Of a stretch of 64,000 nt of DNA, positions 20,601 through 32,110 are shown piece by piece; within the stretch, counting starts at the first letter, position 1, and each line of letters starts with the position of its first letter. The DNA comes from Niebla homalea (Eukaryota > Ascomycota > Lecanoromycetes > Lecanorales > Ramalinaceae). The stretch is taken from positions 372,001-436,000 of the forward strand of contig JAHGAU010000008.1 in assembly GCA_019925105.1 (NCBI GenBank). Reading direction: 5' to 3'. The translations under genes were made by a program, and so were the position numbers. Under the pieces are notes generated by a model, which saw only the letters and a list, made by a program, of their open reading frames with translations, had not been told where the DNA came from and did no database searches.

Positions 20601-22753
20601 AGCTCGACGGCCTTTTGCAGTTCTTCTACGGTCAGAGGTCGAGCAGCACAAGCAACCCATACAAGGATGGCTTGTGCCAGCCTCTTGCCGTACTGTAGAG
20701 ATTCCATCTTGTCCAAAATACGAATGTAGAGATCATCCATATCCATCGGGACTTCCCGCAACACTCTTTGTACCTCAGCTGCTGTGTGAACCCGCTTCAA
20801 TTCATCCATGACCAAACGAACCCACAGGAAACAACCGTCCGACTTCTCGAGTATTGATTCCAGAATTAGATCGCGCCCCTGCTCTCTGTCCTGACCCAAA
20901 GCTGGCAGGCTGCCTCGGTTGGCCTGGACATACAAGGAAATATCCGCTACTGTAGCTTCTTGGGGTATCTCGGCTGTCATAATCTGCACCCGTGATGGAC
21001 TTGCTGCCCCGTACGATTCGAATTTATTACGGCTAGTGACGAAAACGCGCATCCGACCTGTTTCTGATAGTTTGAGAAGCAAAGGTATCAGCTCTGCGTC
21101 GCTCGTCGACTCGTCTAGTGCATCGACAATTATGTAATGATCGTTGAGATTGCTCTGCAGAATGCCTTCTGAGAATAGTTTTCGCCACAACGTCCGGTGG
21201 TCCGCTTTGGACAGTTGGGGGTCCCGTTGGCATTGCTTGGAGACGAGGATTGCGATTTCTTCGTGCATTCGTGAAATCTGACTGGCAAGAACCCTCAAAA
21301 ACTTGCTTGAACCAGCTCTAGACTTATCGCCAAACCCAAAAAAATAATAGGCACATTCCTTCCCTTGCCTCTTCAAGTCACTGATGATTTTGCTTGACAG
21401 AAACGATTTTCCGGCTCCAGGCTTAGCAACGATCCAGTATACGCTCGGGACAGGTCCCTCAAGCCACTCTGAATAGTTCTCCATGTCCGCAATCCAGTCG
21501 CAGGATTCAGGAAGCCTCCCGAAATCGAGGCTTTGGTATATGTCGTCATGAATATCGTCTACATCCAAGGATCCTTTCATTTTTTGATACTCAGGGAAGT
21601 CTGAGCCGGTCCGTGTCAATTGTTTTGGTCCACGAAATTGGTGCAATACAGCGGCCAAAGAGTTTCGTAAAGATATGTAATTAACGTCGCCTTCGCTGTG
21701 GAACTTACAGATCTCGCGGTGGTTACCCTTTAAGTATGTGCTCCGTTCATTTATATAACCAAGGACGGCAGAATCTTTGGGCACAATCAAGCTTTTCTTG
21801 ATTCCAAGGTTCATTTGATCAGTCTCATAAAAAGAGTGAAGCTCGAGTTCTCCACAATGATGGGGGAATTCGTCGTTGATCGCCTGGATGGAAGTGGAGT
21901 CAGGCAGCAAGTCGTTTAGGAATGGTCTTGCTGTAATTGAAGGTATCACCCGTAATATGCGCGAAAGGAGTTCAGCAAGGTTCGAGCCTCGATGCGGGCA
22001 GCCCAAGAAGAAGATTATACGGATCCTCCTAGAGACATCCTCATAACCTTTGAGTGTTTTCGACATGTTGAAAGCCTTTTTTGCAACAAGCCCACCAAGG
22101 CTGTGACAGACGAAGATAATGGGACATTGCTGAGCTCTTGAACCAGTTGGCGCATCTTTCAGCGCGTAGAGCAAAGACTTGCCAAAGTCTTGAATGTTGA
22201 GGATGCTTTCTTTGCCCCAGTCTGCCTCGTAGCCCTAGTTCAAAGGCGGAGTCAGCATCATCTTTTGGACTGTAATGTCGAGTCGGCATTATTTTTGAAG
22301 TCAAGTGTGGACTCAACACCAATTTTCGAGTCCAATATGGAGTCAGCATTGCCTGATGCGATACAATACTCCTGAGACAGTGACAAAATTGGGTAAGACG
22401 CCTCTGAGATTTACTTACAAAAGTCAGGATCCGAACATCTTGAAAGTCGTCGTCTCGGGGAAGCCACTCCCCAGGCCAAAAGAGCTCTGGGTCCTCATTC
22501 TTGGCCCAGGTCTTCCGCGATCCACCTCCTAGCCCGTGGATGAAGACAATATCAGCAATCGCGCCATCAAGTGGCTCGTGTACTGTGCGCAAGCTCAGAG
22601 GTCCTTTGTGAGACTCGGCAGCTGGCTCCGATGCTCGCAAAGATGTCAGGCGGCGGGACAAAAAGGTTCCTCGAGAGGTTGACCTTGACACTGTTGGCCA
22701 TTTAGCAGAGCGCGAGCTTGGGCAAGTTGCTTGTACTGACACCCGCCGCTCAT
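17673..22753 (-). CDS. NLR: alpha/beta-hydrolase (SesB-like), NACHT, WD-type repeats
   Basis: Exon 1 (to 22419) joins across a 184-nt GTAAGT intron (22418..22235) to a very long second exon ending at 17673, about 1,600 residues. Domain order: lipase-like hydrolase with DIVFIHGLGG and nucleophile elbow VCHSLGG (about residue 153); NACHT NTPase with Walker A AKPGAGKS (about 384) and Walker B YIIVDALDE (about 480); helical linker; then degenerate WD/beta-propeller repeats (YADGEIVVFE, LAFSTDGNRLF). This is the fungal NLR architecture used in incompatibility and immunity, with the hydrolase as effector. The frame breaks once at an A4 run (19303-19306). One extra base restores FLRYLEF; a 38-nt mini-intron is a weaker alternative. 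The 5' end also lacks an in-frame ATG: an ATG at 22753 would fit if the A5 run at 22660 were A6. Confidence 0.85.
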
Positions 22754-23532
22754 AGCTTCATGATCATTCTAGCAGGAGGAATTCAGTTGCAAGGTAGCTT
22801 CCTGATTTCCAGAAGGCTTAATTAGGTGCAGGAAGGAATACGATTGCCTCCTGAATCATGTCGTGACATCTGTCAGATCCCCGAGGAACTGGATTTTATG
22901 GTGCGCGAAGGCACTAAATCCCGAAGAGCCGCACAATCGGGAGATGGTCAAAAGATAGCATCGCAATACATTTGGAAACCTTGCATAAACGTGGGAATTC
23001 CCCCTCCCCGTGCGCTGTTCCTGCTAAACTTTGGCGAGGTTGAGAATCTTCGCTTGGGTCTGGATGGATTGTCGTTGTAAGTTTCTGATTTGTGATGTTC
23101 ATCAAATTCCACCATTGAAATGAGACGCATCCCAGACGACCATTTACTCTTCACCATCAAGGTTGCTTGCACAGGCCTTCTGAAAGTCTGGGCGGAAGGT
23201 GTGGAGGGGTCAACAAAGCAAGCGCTTGCTTCCAGGCCGTCCAGTTTGCTTACGGGCTGAATTAGGTAGGTCGGCTTGCAGGGAAGGGATTTAGCAGGCC
23301 GCGCTAGAATTAAGCTGATGACTTCGCCCAATGAAATGGCTTAGTCGCCATCAAAGCCCCGAGATGTGATGGCGCACCAGCCTGTGCAGCAGGCCGGGCG
23401 CTTTCAGCAAAAATAGCACGGGCGATGGGTTAGGTTGATTCTCAGAGATTAAAGCGACGATGTCGCCGCGCTTTGCCAGTAGTGAAAGCTGTCCTCCCCA
23501 CCCATTGAAACGCCTCAAAGCCCTCCCGCGAT
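22754..23532. other. Divergent intergenic region
   Basis: Between the minus-strand NLR and the plus-strand kinase gene. Short frames have no recognised content. A small hairpin (GCGAC-GAT-GTCGC near 23456) is the only structure noted. Confidence 0.35.
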
Positions 23533-24927
23533 ATGTCTGTCACAGATGTTACTACGCAAGGAGCACGGGCTGGAATGTCCGTGTTCGAGAACCTCCCTGA
23601 ATATGTACAGCCTGAAGTGCAGGGCCCGGAGCGTCAGCTTGTGTCGAAGTTGACAGAGATCCCCGACACTGCTCTCACTTACGTAGACGAGAACGTGCTC
23701 TCCAGTCTGTTCAGCTGTAAAGCCATCGACTGCCGGGGCTGACGTAGATAGGCTTGCCGAAAGGAGCTGATATCCTTGAACTACGACGGGCTGGGACCGC
23801 GTATTGGACGAGGACTGCGGTCGTCAAGACCAAAGATGCAGATGGGCAGCCTAGCGACTATTTCTTGAAGGTTCGTACCTCTTGTGCGGAGCTGTGAGGT
23901 TTCCTGCCCCAGCAGCTGAGCCTTACAGATCACACACACAGATGTCGGAAAAGGCAATTTGCGGGGAGAGTACGAGTCCATGAGTGCCGTGTACAAGGAG
24001 ATGCCTGAATTTGTGCCTGCTCCATTGGCCACAGGGACATATGCCTCCGATCCGGACATTCATTTCTACCTTATGGAATTCGTAGAAATGACGGACACTG
24101 TCCCGCATCCAGAGATTCTCAGTCCACGAGTAGCCGAAATGCACAAGAGATGCATGTCTCCAAACGGTAAATACGGCTTCATGGTTCCGACGAATATGGG
24201 CGCAATGGTTCAGCCCAACAATTGGACTGAATCTTGGGAGGAATTCTTCACCAATCTCCTTCAGCTCTGCTTTGACTGGGAGCAGGGGATGCATGGTAAG
24301 CATGAGGAGATGCAGAAGCTGTGGCCGGCTCTTAAAGACAAAGTCATTCCTCGTCTCTTGCGTCCGCTTGAGACTGGTGGCAATGAGATCCAACCCTGCC
24401 TTGTGCATGGTGACTTATGGGACGGGAATACGTCGGTGAATGCCATCACGGATCAGCCACTGATATTCGACGGTAGCTCGTGTTATGCTCATAATGAATG
24501 TTAGTGCTTTTGGTTGATCCCACTTTCGTAGTAAGCTGACTTTGGTAGATGAGATCGGTATATGGATACTGGACCGTCTCCGGATCCAGAGAGAGTACAT
24601 AAGCGCCTATTACAGGGACACCGATGTTGCCCAGCCAGAAGAAGATTTCGAAGATCGGCTGAAGCTGTACGCATTGTGAGCGGCCCATCTCTCACCCAGA
24701 CAAGGTGATACATTGCAGACAATTGACGAGGTGATAGCCGATTCGATCTGGTCTCATCTGGGACATACCTGAACAATCTTAAATTTAGAGAGCTGTGAGC
24801 GCACAGCTCCAACAACTTCGTGTCACAGTCACTGATTGATCACAGTTCTCTTGAAGACATGCAATATCTCGTGGCAAAATATCCAGATGGATACCAAGGC
24901 ACAGAGAAAAGAAAAGGGTCGAAATAG
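23533..24927 (+). CDS. Fructosamine-3-kinase-like protein (APH fold)
   Basis: Six exons join in frame to 375 residues: 23533..23704, 23752..23870, 23929..24499, 24549..24675, 24738..24794, 24846..24927. Introns are 47-62 nt. The order of blocks fits fructosamine/ketosamine-3-kinases: NVLSSLPKGADI, AYWTRTAVV, FLKITHTDVG, GEYESMSAVYKEMPEFVP, GTYASDPDIHFYLMEF, KYGFMVPTNMG and WTESWEEFF. The catalytic HGDLWDGN loop follows (His257, Asp259), then the metal site IFDGSSCYAHNEYE. Family members phosphorylate glycated lysines so that the sugar falls off. The usual D in the DFG-like position appears as IFDG, so activity is plausible. The first intron uses a weak GTCTGT donor. Specificity for fructosamine versus other ketosamines cannot be told. 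Confidence 0.88.
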
Positions 24928-25094
24928 ACGCCAGTACTTTCAGCGCATCGTAAATGTCGAATCCTCCCTGAAAATACACTATCCTGGATTGTGAACAATC
25001 AAACATGTGTCCAATGGAGACGACATGGTTGAACTGATAATCTTTGATTAGACGAGGCCTGCACCGCGCGTGTTGGTGGACGCTTGCACCTTCT

Positions 25095-26656
25095 TCATTC
25101 AATATCGACCATGGGCGCCGGTGTTTCCTTTCTTCTCGAATTTCGCCATTTCAAACCCCAATGCCGAAGACCAAGGTCAAATAATAATCCCATCGCTCCA
25201 GTCAAGATTCCAAGAAGTGTGAAAAACCAGCCTCTGCCCATTACATTAATAAGCGGTTGCATGATTGCCACTGCAATTGCTGAAAGAACACATCGACACA
25301 TATTATTCGCCGTTGATGCAGTCCCAGGTATGTCAGGAAAGACTGACAAAACCATGCTTAGTCTTGAAATTGACATGGATATGGACGACACTTACTGTCC
25401 ACAAGCATGATGCTAAAGCACTGTATTAACCAAGTTGAGACGATACCTTGAATTCCTTGTAATGTCAGAGGCACCGCGCAATGCGCACGACGTTGAATAG
25501 ACCACCCGTATCCAATCGTGTTGCACAAAGATATCAGTAGAACATAGGCGCACCCTCGTGATCTGGCAAGCTCGATTGGGAACTTGGCAACATCGTCGCC
25601 CTTCTTCTTGTCGATGGTGACGCCAATTCTCGCGGCCGTAAAGGCGTAGTTGCGGTCCATTACTTTGCCGGACAAATACATACAACCGATGACACCGATT
25701 GCTCCCGGTAGGTAGGCCAAGCCCACTTGAAGTTCCGAGAAGCTGTAAGGAGCTGACGAGAAGGTGGATGGAATCAATGCTTGGACGCAATACCACAGCG
25801 CGTAGAAGCTGGAAGATATCCAGAGGTTGAGGAAGCAATCCTTGTAGAACACGATCCGAAGAAATTTGAAGGTGTTGGAGAATTTGAGGCTTCTCTTAGG
25901 GAGAGCACCAGGATTGGCACTGCTAGCTTTTTCGCTCAACGTGCAAGTATTGCCAAAATGTCGCAGGAGGAGTTTACAGAAGGGCTGATTCCATTTCTTT
26001 TCCTCGATGCTGCCATTACCGACGACATTCCTTGCCGTCTCCGGTAGTAGAAGCGCCAAAGCCAGAAGCATGACGACACCAAAGGCGAAGAGCGCCCAAA
26101 AAGCCCACCCGAAGCCGCCAGACTCATAGGCGATCAAGCCACCGAAGATTGGTCCAATGCACGTACCAAGGTTTCCTGCTGCGAGCATCGGTCCGAGCAT
26201 ATTGCCTCGCTCAGAGTGCACTGTAATGTCTGCAACTGTGCCATAGCTCATTGAGAGGACAGCACTGGCCCCTAGGCTCTGAATGGCTCTCAGAAAGATG
26301 AGAAGTCCATAATTGGACTTGTTAAGAGCAAGGCCGAGGCTGGCGATGACATAGATTGCAAATGTGAAGAGATAGATTGGACGGCGTCCAAAATGATCAG
26401 ATGGACTGGAAAGTAGGACCGGCGAAAGAGCCTGAAAAATAACGTAGACAGTGATGGTGAGGTTAATGGCTTGCAAGCTGGTGTGGAACTTTGCAGCAAG
26501 AAGAGGTAGCAGAGGCAGGTACATGGTTGCGGTCAAGGGGGACGCAAGCATGGCAATACCGAGCAGCAGGATAATGAGCCATCTTTGTCGTTTTGAGAAG
26601 ACCGTGTAGTCCTCTTCGACTGCCTGAACTTCCTCATCTCCAGGTTGTTCCGCCAT
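25095..26656 (-). CDS. MFS transporter, drug:H+ antiporter (DHA1) type
   Basis: Exons 26656..25396 and 25342..25095 (53-nt intron) join in frame to 502 residues. About 12 hydrophobic segments are visible, beginning with WLIILLLGIAMLASPLTATMYLPLLP. Motif A is present as SDHFGRRPIYLF between segments 2 and 3, and motif C-like GPIFGGLIAYESGG lies in segment 5, which marks antiporters. A central hydrophilic loop lies near residues 215-260. DHA1 members export drugs, polyamines, organic acids or secondary metabolites across the plasma membrane; the substrate here is unknown. It converges with the kinase gene on its 3' side (168 nt apart) and diverges from the bS16m gene, sharing a 270-bp promoter region. 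Confidence 0.88.
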
Positions 26657-26926
26657 AATGTCTGCTTGGCGTGAGAAAAGATGCCTGATTTGGGACCAAG
26701 GTAGTCATTCGAAGTGGATATGTGAGGAATAGAAGAGTTATCTGAGGGTTCCATGGCTCTATTATCACAACCTCTTTTTGTCCTACAGAGCGTTGTATGA
26801 CTGGGAATGGTGTTAGAAGCCCACGCCAAATACTCAGCCCTACGACCCCAGACTCAATCAACTACCTACTAAACCACCTCTTCCTCCCATACTTTTTAAA
26901 CCACTAACACACCCTTCCTTCCCCCA

Positions 26927-27407
26927 ATGGTCCTCAAAATCCGCCTCGCCCGCTTCGGCAAAGCGCACAAACCCATCTACAACATCGTCGTCGCGCAAGC
27001 CCGCACCGCCCGCGACTCCCTCCCCCTCGAAGTGCTCGGCACATACAACCCGATCCCGATTCCCCCAAACACGGGGATCCGGTCAACAGCAAACCGCACA
27101 AGGACATCCACCTGGATCTGGCGAGGGCGCGGTATTGGTTGGGGGTCGGGGCGCAACCGAGTGAGCCGATGGAGAGGTTGTTGAGTATGGTACGTTCATA
27201 TGGATCCCGTGGGATATTGAAGGGTCGAGATGAGGGTTGAGAAGATTGTGTGAAGGGTGGAAGGGGATAGTTACTGATGAACGACCGCATCCGTAGGTCG
27301 GATTGATCGAGCCGCGGTATCATGTGCAGAAGATGCGGCAGGCGGGGCAGGCGCTCGAGGAGGAGGCAAGGAGGCGGGAGGAGAGTAAGCAGAAAGAGGC
27401 AGCGTGA
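26927..27407 (+). CDS. MRPS16: Mitochondrial small-subunit ribosomal protein bS16m (frame interrupted)
   Basis: Exon 1 26927..27189 and exon 2 27297..27407 (107-nt intron, GTACGT donor). The start [23 protein letters not shown] is the signature of the S16 family. The continuation [20 protein letters not shown] and [18 protein letters not shown], then [12 protein letters not shown], is also S16, but it lies in the -1 frame after residue about 48. The change falls at TCCCCCAAAC (27061-27070). A sixth C would give PPKHGDPVN and 124 residues in total, with exon phases then correct. As written, the run also forms the heptamer C_CCA_AAC, a textbook -1 slippery site, so ribosomal frameshifting is a formal alternative. 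A base-call gap is far more likely because the gene is essential for mitochondrial translation. Confidence 0.88.
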
Positions 27408-27803
27408 AGGGAGCGGCGATGGGTGAAATCGGTTGCCGCTTCGGCTGAGATCCAACCTCCAAAATACCTATGGGCTTCAACATGCGCAACATCAGGTTTG
27501 CTTGCGACGTCAGGGATCCCTTCTACGCTTTCTGGGTGCGGCTTAGAGATCTGAAGCATGGGGATCTTGCAGGGACAAGAGATTGGGTTTTAAGGGCCTC
27601 GGAGTATCCGCTTTTCTGACTGGATGATCAGGCGTTCAGTCAGGAGTTTCGAGATCAAGGAGACGCGAAAGAAACGAAGGTGATCGCATGTATTTGTACA
27701 GAGGGCCAGGTCGAAAAGAAGTGATATCCAATCTGTACATACACGAAAAAATCTATATGGCGCGGAGCCTTGCGCCTCATGCTAAGAAGCTCAATGTCTG
27801 ATT
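27408..27803. other. Convergent 3' intergenic region
   Basis: Between the 3' ends of bS16m and the amino-acid transporter. No gene recognised; it holds the 3' untranslated regions. Confidence 0.4.
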
Positions 27804-29504
27804 TCAATGCGGCGCCACCACAAATACGGTGTTCGTGATCAAACAGGTGATCATGACCACCAGCCCATATATCGCCAATGCCAAACTCAACCGGCGGACC
27901 AGTCTCCTGCGCCACGGCCCCGATCTTCTCAGCACCCTCACACCGCCAAGCAGTCCTTCGTCCTCATCTCCCTCATCATCGTCATCATGTTCATCATCAT
28001 CCTCCTTCATTAGTCTTTGATGGTGCGGTGAATCGGGACTCGAAATTTTGTAGTAAAACAACCCGGGCAGAATGAAACTAATGCTAGTACTGCCCGTACT
28101 ACCCACATACGCCAGCACTTTTTCTAGAGAAGACACAGTCATGGCGACAATGTAGCTCAGCACGATGATTGCGGTCGTGATAGCAGCGAAACGGGTGTCG
28201 CCCATTGTGTCGCCCCTGGTCTTGATGGGTGGAGCTAGAAGGGGTATCTGGCGGTTTGGAGAGTCGGAGTTGGCGTCAGAGCGGCGGATAGGTCGCCATT
28301 TCAATACGGCGTCGACGCTGGCGCGGCAAGGGTGGACTTGGAGGGGATAGGAGAACATGACAAGAACGACTATGGCGGCTTTGCCGATGGTGGCGCTGAT
28401 GGAGGGGGCGTCTATCGAACCCTTGTCAGCACAGCTTTTCAATCCATGGAAACGGGAAGTGGTAGCATACACAAAGCAACGATGTTGCCTCCCACGCTGT
28501 TACCAAAGGAGAGGTAGCCGGTTATAGCGACGAGGATGTAGATGAAAGCTGCAACGCCGATGCTTGCAAAGACGACTGCGGTAGTCCGGAAGTGCGAATT
28601 GTTACCGATCTCATTCAGTATGGAGAACATCTGTCAGGCCACAAAGTCAGTATAGCAGCTTGATGTGCTCCTCACAAGGCTGATACTAACATTCTGGTGG
28701 CATGTGTATGCAAAGACAATGACAGGGAAGCTACTCAACGTGGCTACCGCGCTCTCGGGTTGGACTATCCTCAGGGGACCTCTGTCTTGCATGGTGTCTC
28801 CCTTAATGAAATGCGCCACTACCAGTATGACGAGGTATCCAATGGAGATCAATGCGATGATACTGGTATATTTCAAGGAGTCCAAGCGCCGTAAGAAGGA
28901 TAATGGTATGACGATCAACCTGGATGGCATGGTCAGCTCGATGGGATGTGCCCATCTTGCATAAGATGCATAAGATGGTCCACTCACATAAAACCAGTGA
29001 CCCAAAAATGTCTATCCACCAGAAATCCAACGCCGCCAGCATTCTCACTGAACCCTCTGACAACGCCGGGCATCAAGTCCCCAATAATGATCAGATAGCT
29101 GACTCCCACGCCAAAGCATTTGATGGAGATGGCAGCATCAAAGATTACAGCAGCATTGGGGTATGTGATTTGTGATAGCGCGAAGAAGGAAGCAGACCCG
29201 CGATCAAGGTATCTAGCACATTTGGTTTGAAGGTAGAGTCCGAATCCTGCTGTAAGACCAGCCCACAGAATGATGATGACACCGAGGAGCATGCCCATAT
29301 GCGAGAGGGCTAGGGGCATAGCAAGGACTCCAGCACCAACGACTACAACTGCATAAGCTTTCCATCTGTGACATGATACTGGATGTGGAGCTCACTTGTG
29401 TTGACGAGGTTGATCACACTGCTGAGCCAGCTTGCCTGGCCGCCAACGCCCACCTCTTTTTTGCCTCGCGCCGATCGTGGCCTGAGTTCTGTCAGCATAC
29501 GCAT
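27804..29504 (-). CDS. Vacuolar amino-acid transporter, AAAP/AVT5-6 type
   Basis: Five exons join in frame to 486 residues: 29504..29396, 29342..28988, 28919..28691, 28630..28471, 28411..27804. The start of the transport core, WLSSVINLVNTIVGAGVLAMP, is the hallmark of the amino acid/auxin permease family. Later segments (VIFAYTCHQNMFSILNE, YLSFGNSVGGNIVALY, VVLVMFSYPLQVHPCR) match AVT/SLC38 members, which move amino acids across the vacuole membrane. About 11 hydrophobic segments are present. Near residue 430 a cytosolic loop carries a run of Asp/Glu (EDDDEHDDDDEGDEDEG) written by a GAT/CATC-type simple repeat. Such acidic loops vary within the family. The gene ends at VFVVAPH; direction of transport cannot be read from the sequence. 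Confidence 0.88.
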
Positions 29505-30130
29505 CGTTCACAGCATGGGAGAATCATTGTATTCACCGGCTGCGCTGTGAGTTCGAGTTCGCACTGAGTGGGCGGCCATGGCTGCGCTCAACATCCGAGC
29601 TCAAGCCTGAGTTGCCGGGCATTATTGCGAATTGTCACCACTGAAGAGAACCATTTGATGATAATACCTCTCCCGAGATCTGAACTGCAATGAGATGGCT
29701 TACTGAAGATATCAGAGCAATCTCACATGTTTGAACTCGTGAGCGAGCACCTAATCATAAGACGAAGGTCAATGCACAAGGCGCAATTCAGTCATTTTGC
29801 TAGCGCAAGTCTAATCTTATCGCGGGCGGGCCATTGGGCCGTGGTCTTAGCGCAGATCAACAGTGAACTGGAAGGAATGGCTCAATATGAAACAAGCGCA
29901 TCTCGGGACGGACGGCACCTTGCTTCCTTTGAAGGTATCTGTATCGAAACTCGAATTACCGAAGACAAAGGTAACATGAACGGGGACTTCGGCCGTCCTT
30001 CTTCAGATCAGGAGTCTTATCGGGATCCCGCTCAAGGTAGTGAAGTTCTTGCAGCGTTGCTCCAATGTCGTATTGTAGCCTCTGTCCATAAAATCCTCCA
30101 GACGACGTCGAGCCAACAGTGAACTCCAAA
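29505..30130. other. Divergent intergenic region
   Basis: Between the transporter (minus) and the spermidine-synthase-like gene (plus). A 131-codon frame (29727-30122) overlaps the next start but shows no motif and is not supported. Confidence 0.4.
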
Positions 30131-31927
30131 ATGGCTAAAGTCGATTACACTTTTTACCTCCTCGTGGTCTTGACAGGTATCTACAGAGCCCTAATCAGCA
30201 GCTACATGGAACCTGTCTATGGCACTTCCATCCTGAAGTACCATGAAAGATGGTTGTTGGATCCAGTGACATACACACTGATCAATTGCTTGTTCGATTA
30301 CAACGTCTTGCAGCGCCAGGTATCAAATTCTTCCTCTCGTCCAAGCTTATTGAAGGCCATCACTGTGGTTCTGGGCTGCATCGCAACCTGTGCAAGCACA
30401 TACCATTTCAGTCTTCTCCGTGAGTTTGGGCCTGTCTGGGCCCCAGTGTTGACGGTGTTGCTTGTCCGATATGGCATGACGGCTGCGACTTTGCTTTTAC
30501 CCACGACTGAACAAATGGCGACTGACAAGGCGACAAGCAACGAGCGTGCGCGACATCCTGTACCACAGACGCCTTTTATGAAGCCTTGGGAGATGCTGCT
30601 CTTTTGTTACATGTGGATCGTTGGCGTTGAATACGGGACAAGCATGTTCCTACCCCGAGTCGCGTCTGTGTTTTATGGGAGACATTTTGTGGGGGCAATC
30701 ATAAGCGGCTTGCTCACACTGCTGGCTCCATGGGCAGCTTGGCCATTATGTGTACCGTTACTCCTTCTCTCGTTTAGTAATCCACACATTATGAGTCAAG
30801 CAGGGACGACTCAGCTCAATCAAGTCTTGCGTTTAGAGGGCTTTGAAATCATCGATAGGCGAGAGTCTATCACAGGTTATTTGTCAGTTATAGACAACCT
30901 TCAAGATGGTTATAGGGTGCTTCGATGTGACCACAGCCTGCTTGGTGGCGAATGGACGAGATATCAGGAGGGTCATTCGCGTACATTGAACGAGCCAATC
31001 TATGCCATTTTCGTGATACTAGAAGCCGTGAGACTCATTGAGCTTGAGAATACTGCCGAGTCTACTGTCGTGGCCAACGATCAGCAGCATGCGTTGTTCA
31101 TGTAAGATCACTGACCATCTTGAATTCCAACTCATACTGATATTGGGTTTTCATCAAAGTGGCCTAGGCATCGGCATCTCGCCCGCTGCCTTCATCACCC
31201 ACGGCATCGCCACCACAATTGTGGAGATCGACCCCATAGTCCACCACTTCGCCTCCAAGCACTTCAGCCTTCCCCCAAACCACACGTCCATCACGGCCGA
31301 CGCCGTCACCTTCGTCAAGAACACCAAATCGCCAGACGCCGGCAAATACAACTACATAATCCACGATGTCTTCACTGGCGGTGCCGAGCCCATCGAGCTC
31401 TTCACCAAAGACATGCTTGAAGGGTTGAAAAACCTGCTGAACGATGAGGGCGCAATTGCAATAGTACGTCCTTCCCCCCCCACACCCCGCATCGAAGAAG
31501 TCAAGCTCACAAGATCGGGTCCCATCAGAACTACGCAGGCGACCTCCTCCTGCCCACCGCATCCGCGGTCGTCAAGACCGCCCTCGCCGTCTTCCCCAGC
31601 TGTCGCCTGTTTCGCGAAACGGCACCCCCCTCCTCAACCGGCAAACTGACCGAAGATTTGACCAACATGGTCATCTTCTGCCGCAAAATGCCGGATCCCT
31701 TCAAGTTCAGGGAGCCGGTCGAAGCGGATTTCCTGGGCAGTCACGCGCGGATGGAGTATCTGCTGCCGCGACATGAGATTCCCGCGCAGAGGTTTTTGGA
31801 TGGCGATGCGCAGGTGATTGAGAAGACGACGATGGGGGCGCTTAAAGGGGCGCAGAGGCAGAGTAAGATCAGTCATTGGTATCTGATGAGGAAGGTCTTG
31901 CCGGCGGTCGTGTGGGAGAATTGGTGA
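30131..31927 (+). CDS. Membrane-anchored spermidine-synthase-fold protein
   Basis: Exons 30131..31101, 31160..31463 and 31529..31927 join in frame to 557 residues. The first ~230 residues hold several hydrophobic segments (FYLLVVLTGIYRALI, AITVVLGCIATCAS, FVGAIISGLLTLLAPWAAW). The second half is a Rossmann methyltransferase/spermidine-synthase fold: GYLSVIDN.QDGYRVLRCDHSLLGGEW, GLGIGISPAAF, ITHGIATTIVEIDPIV (the acidic residue that binds the nucleoside ribose), YNYIIHDVFTGG and LLNDEGAIAI. True spermidine synthases have D.SDP after the fourth strand; here it is HDVFTGG, and the gatekeeper region differs. The protein is therefore unlikely to be the cell's spermidine synthase (yeast SPE3 type, soluble, ~300 residues). 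Fungal genomes commonly carry such membrane-fused forms of unknown substrate. Confidence 0.82.
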
Positions 31928-32110
31928 TTATGCGAGGGAGCAATTAGTACCGAAAGCAAGGTTGGAGGCTAATGGAGAGCAAAGACCGTTTACTCTTCAG
32001 CAGAGGTACAGAAAGCCCTCCATTTCTTCTATCATACAGTTCTGACACTAGGTAGAAACACGTATAATTCCTCGGATAACTCATCAGCACCAGAATCACA
32101 CCGACACCCC

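Noticed and set aside
29727..30122. 131-codon plus-strand frame directly before the spermidine-synthase-like gene
   Set aside because: No conserved motif or domain, composition not gene-like, and its end overlaps a non-ATG extension of the next frame; more likely promoter sequence.
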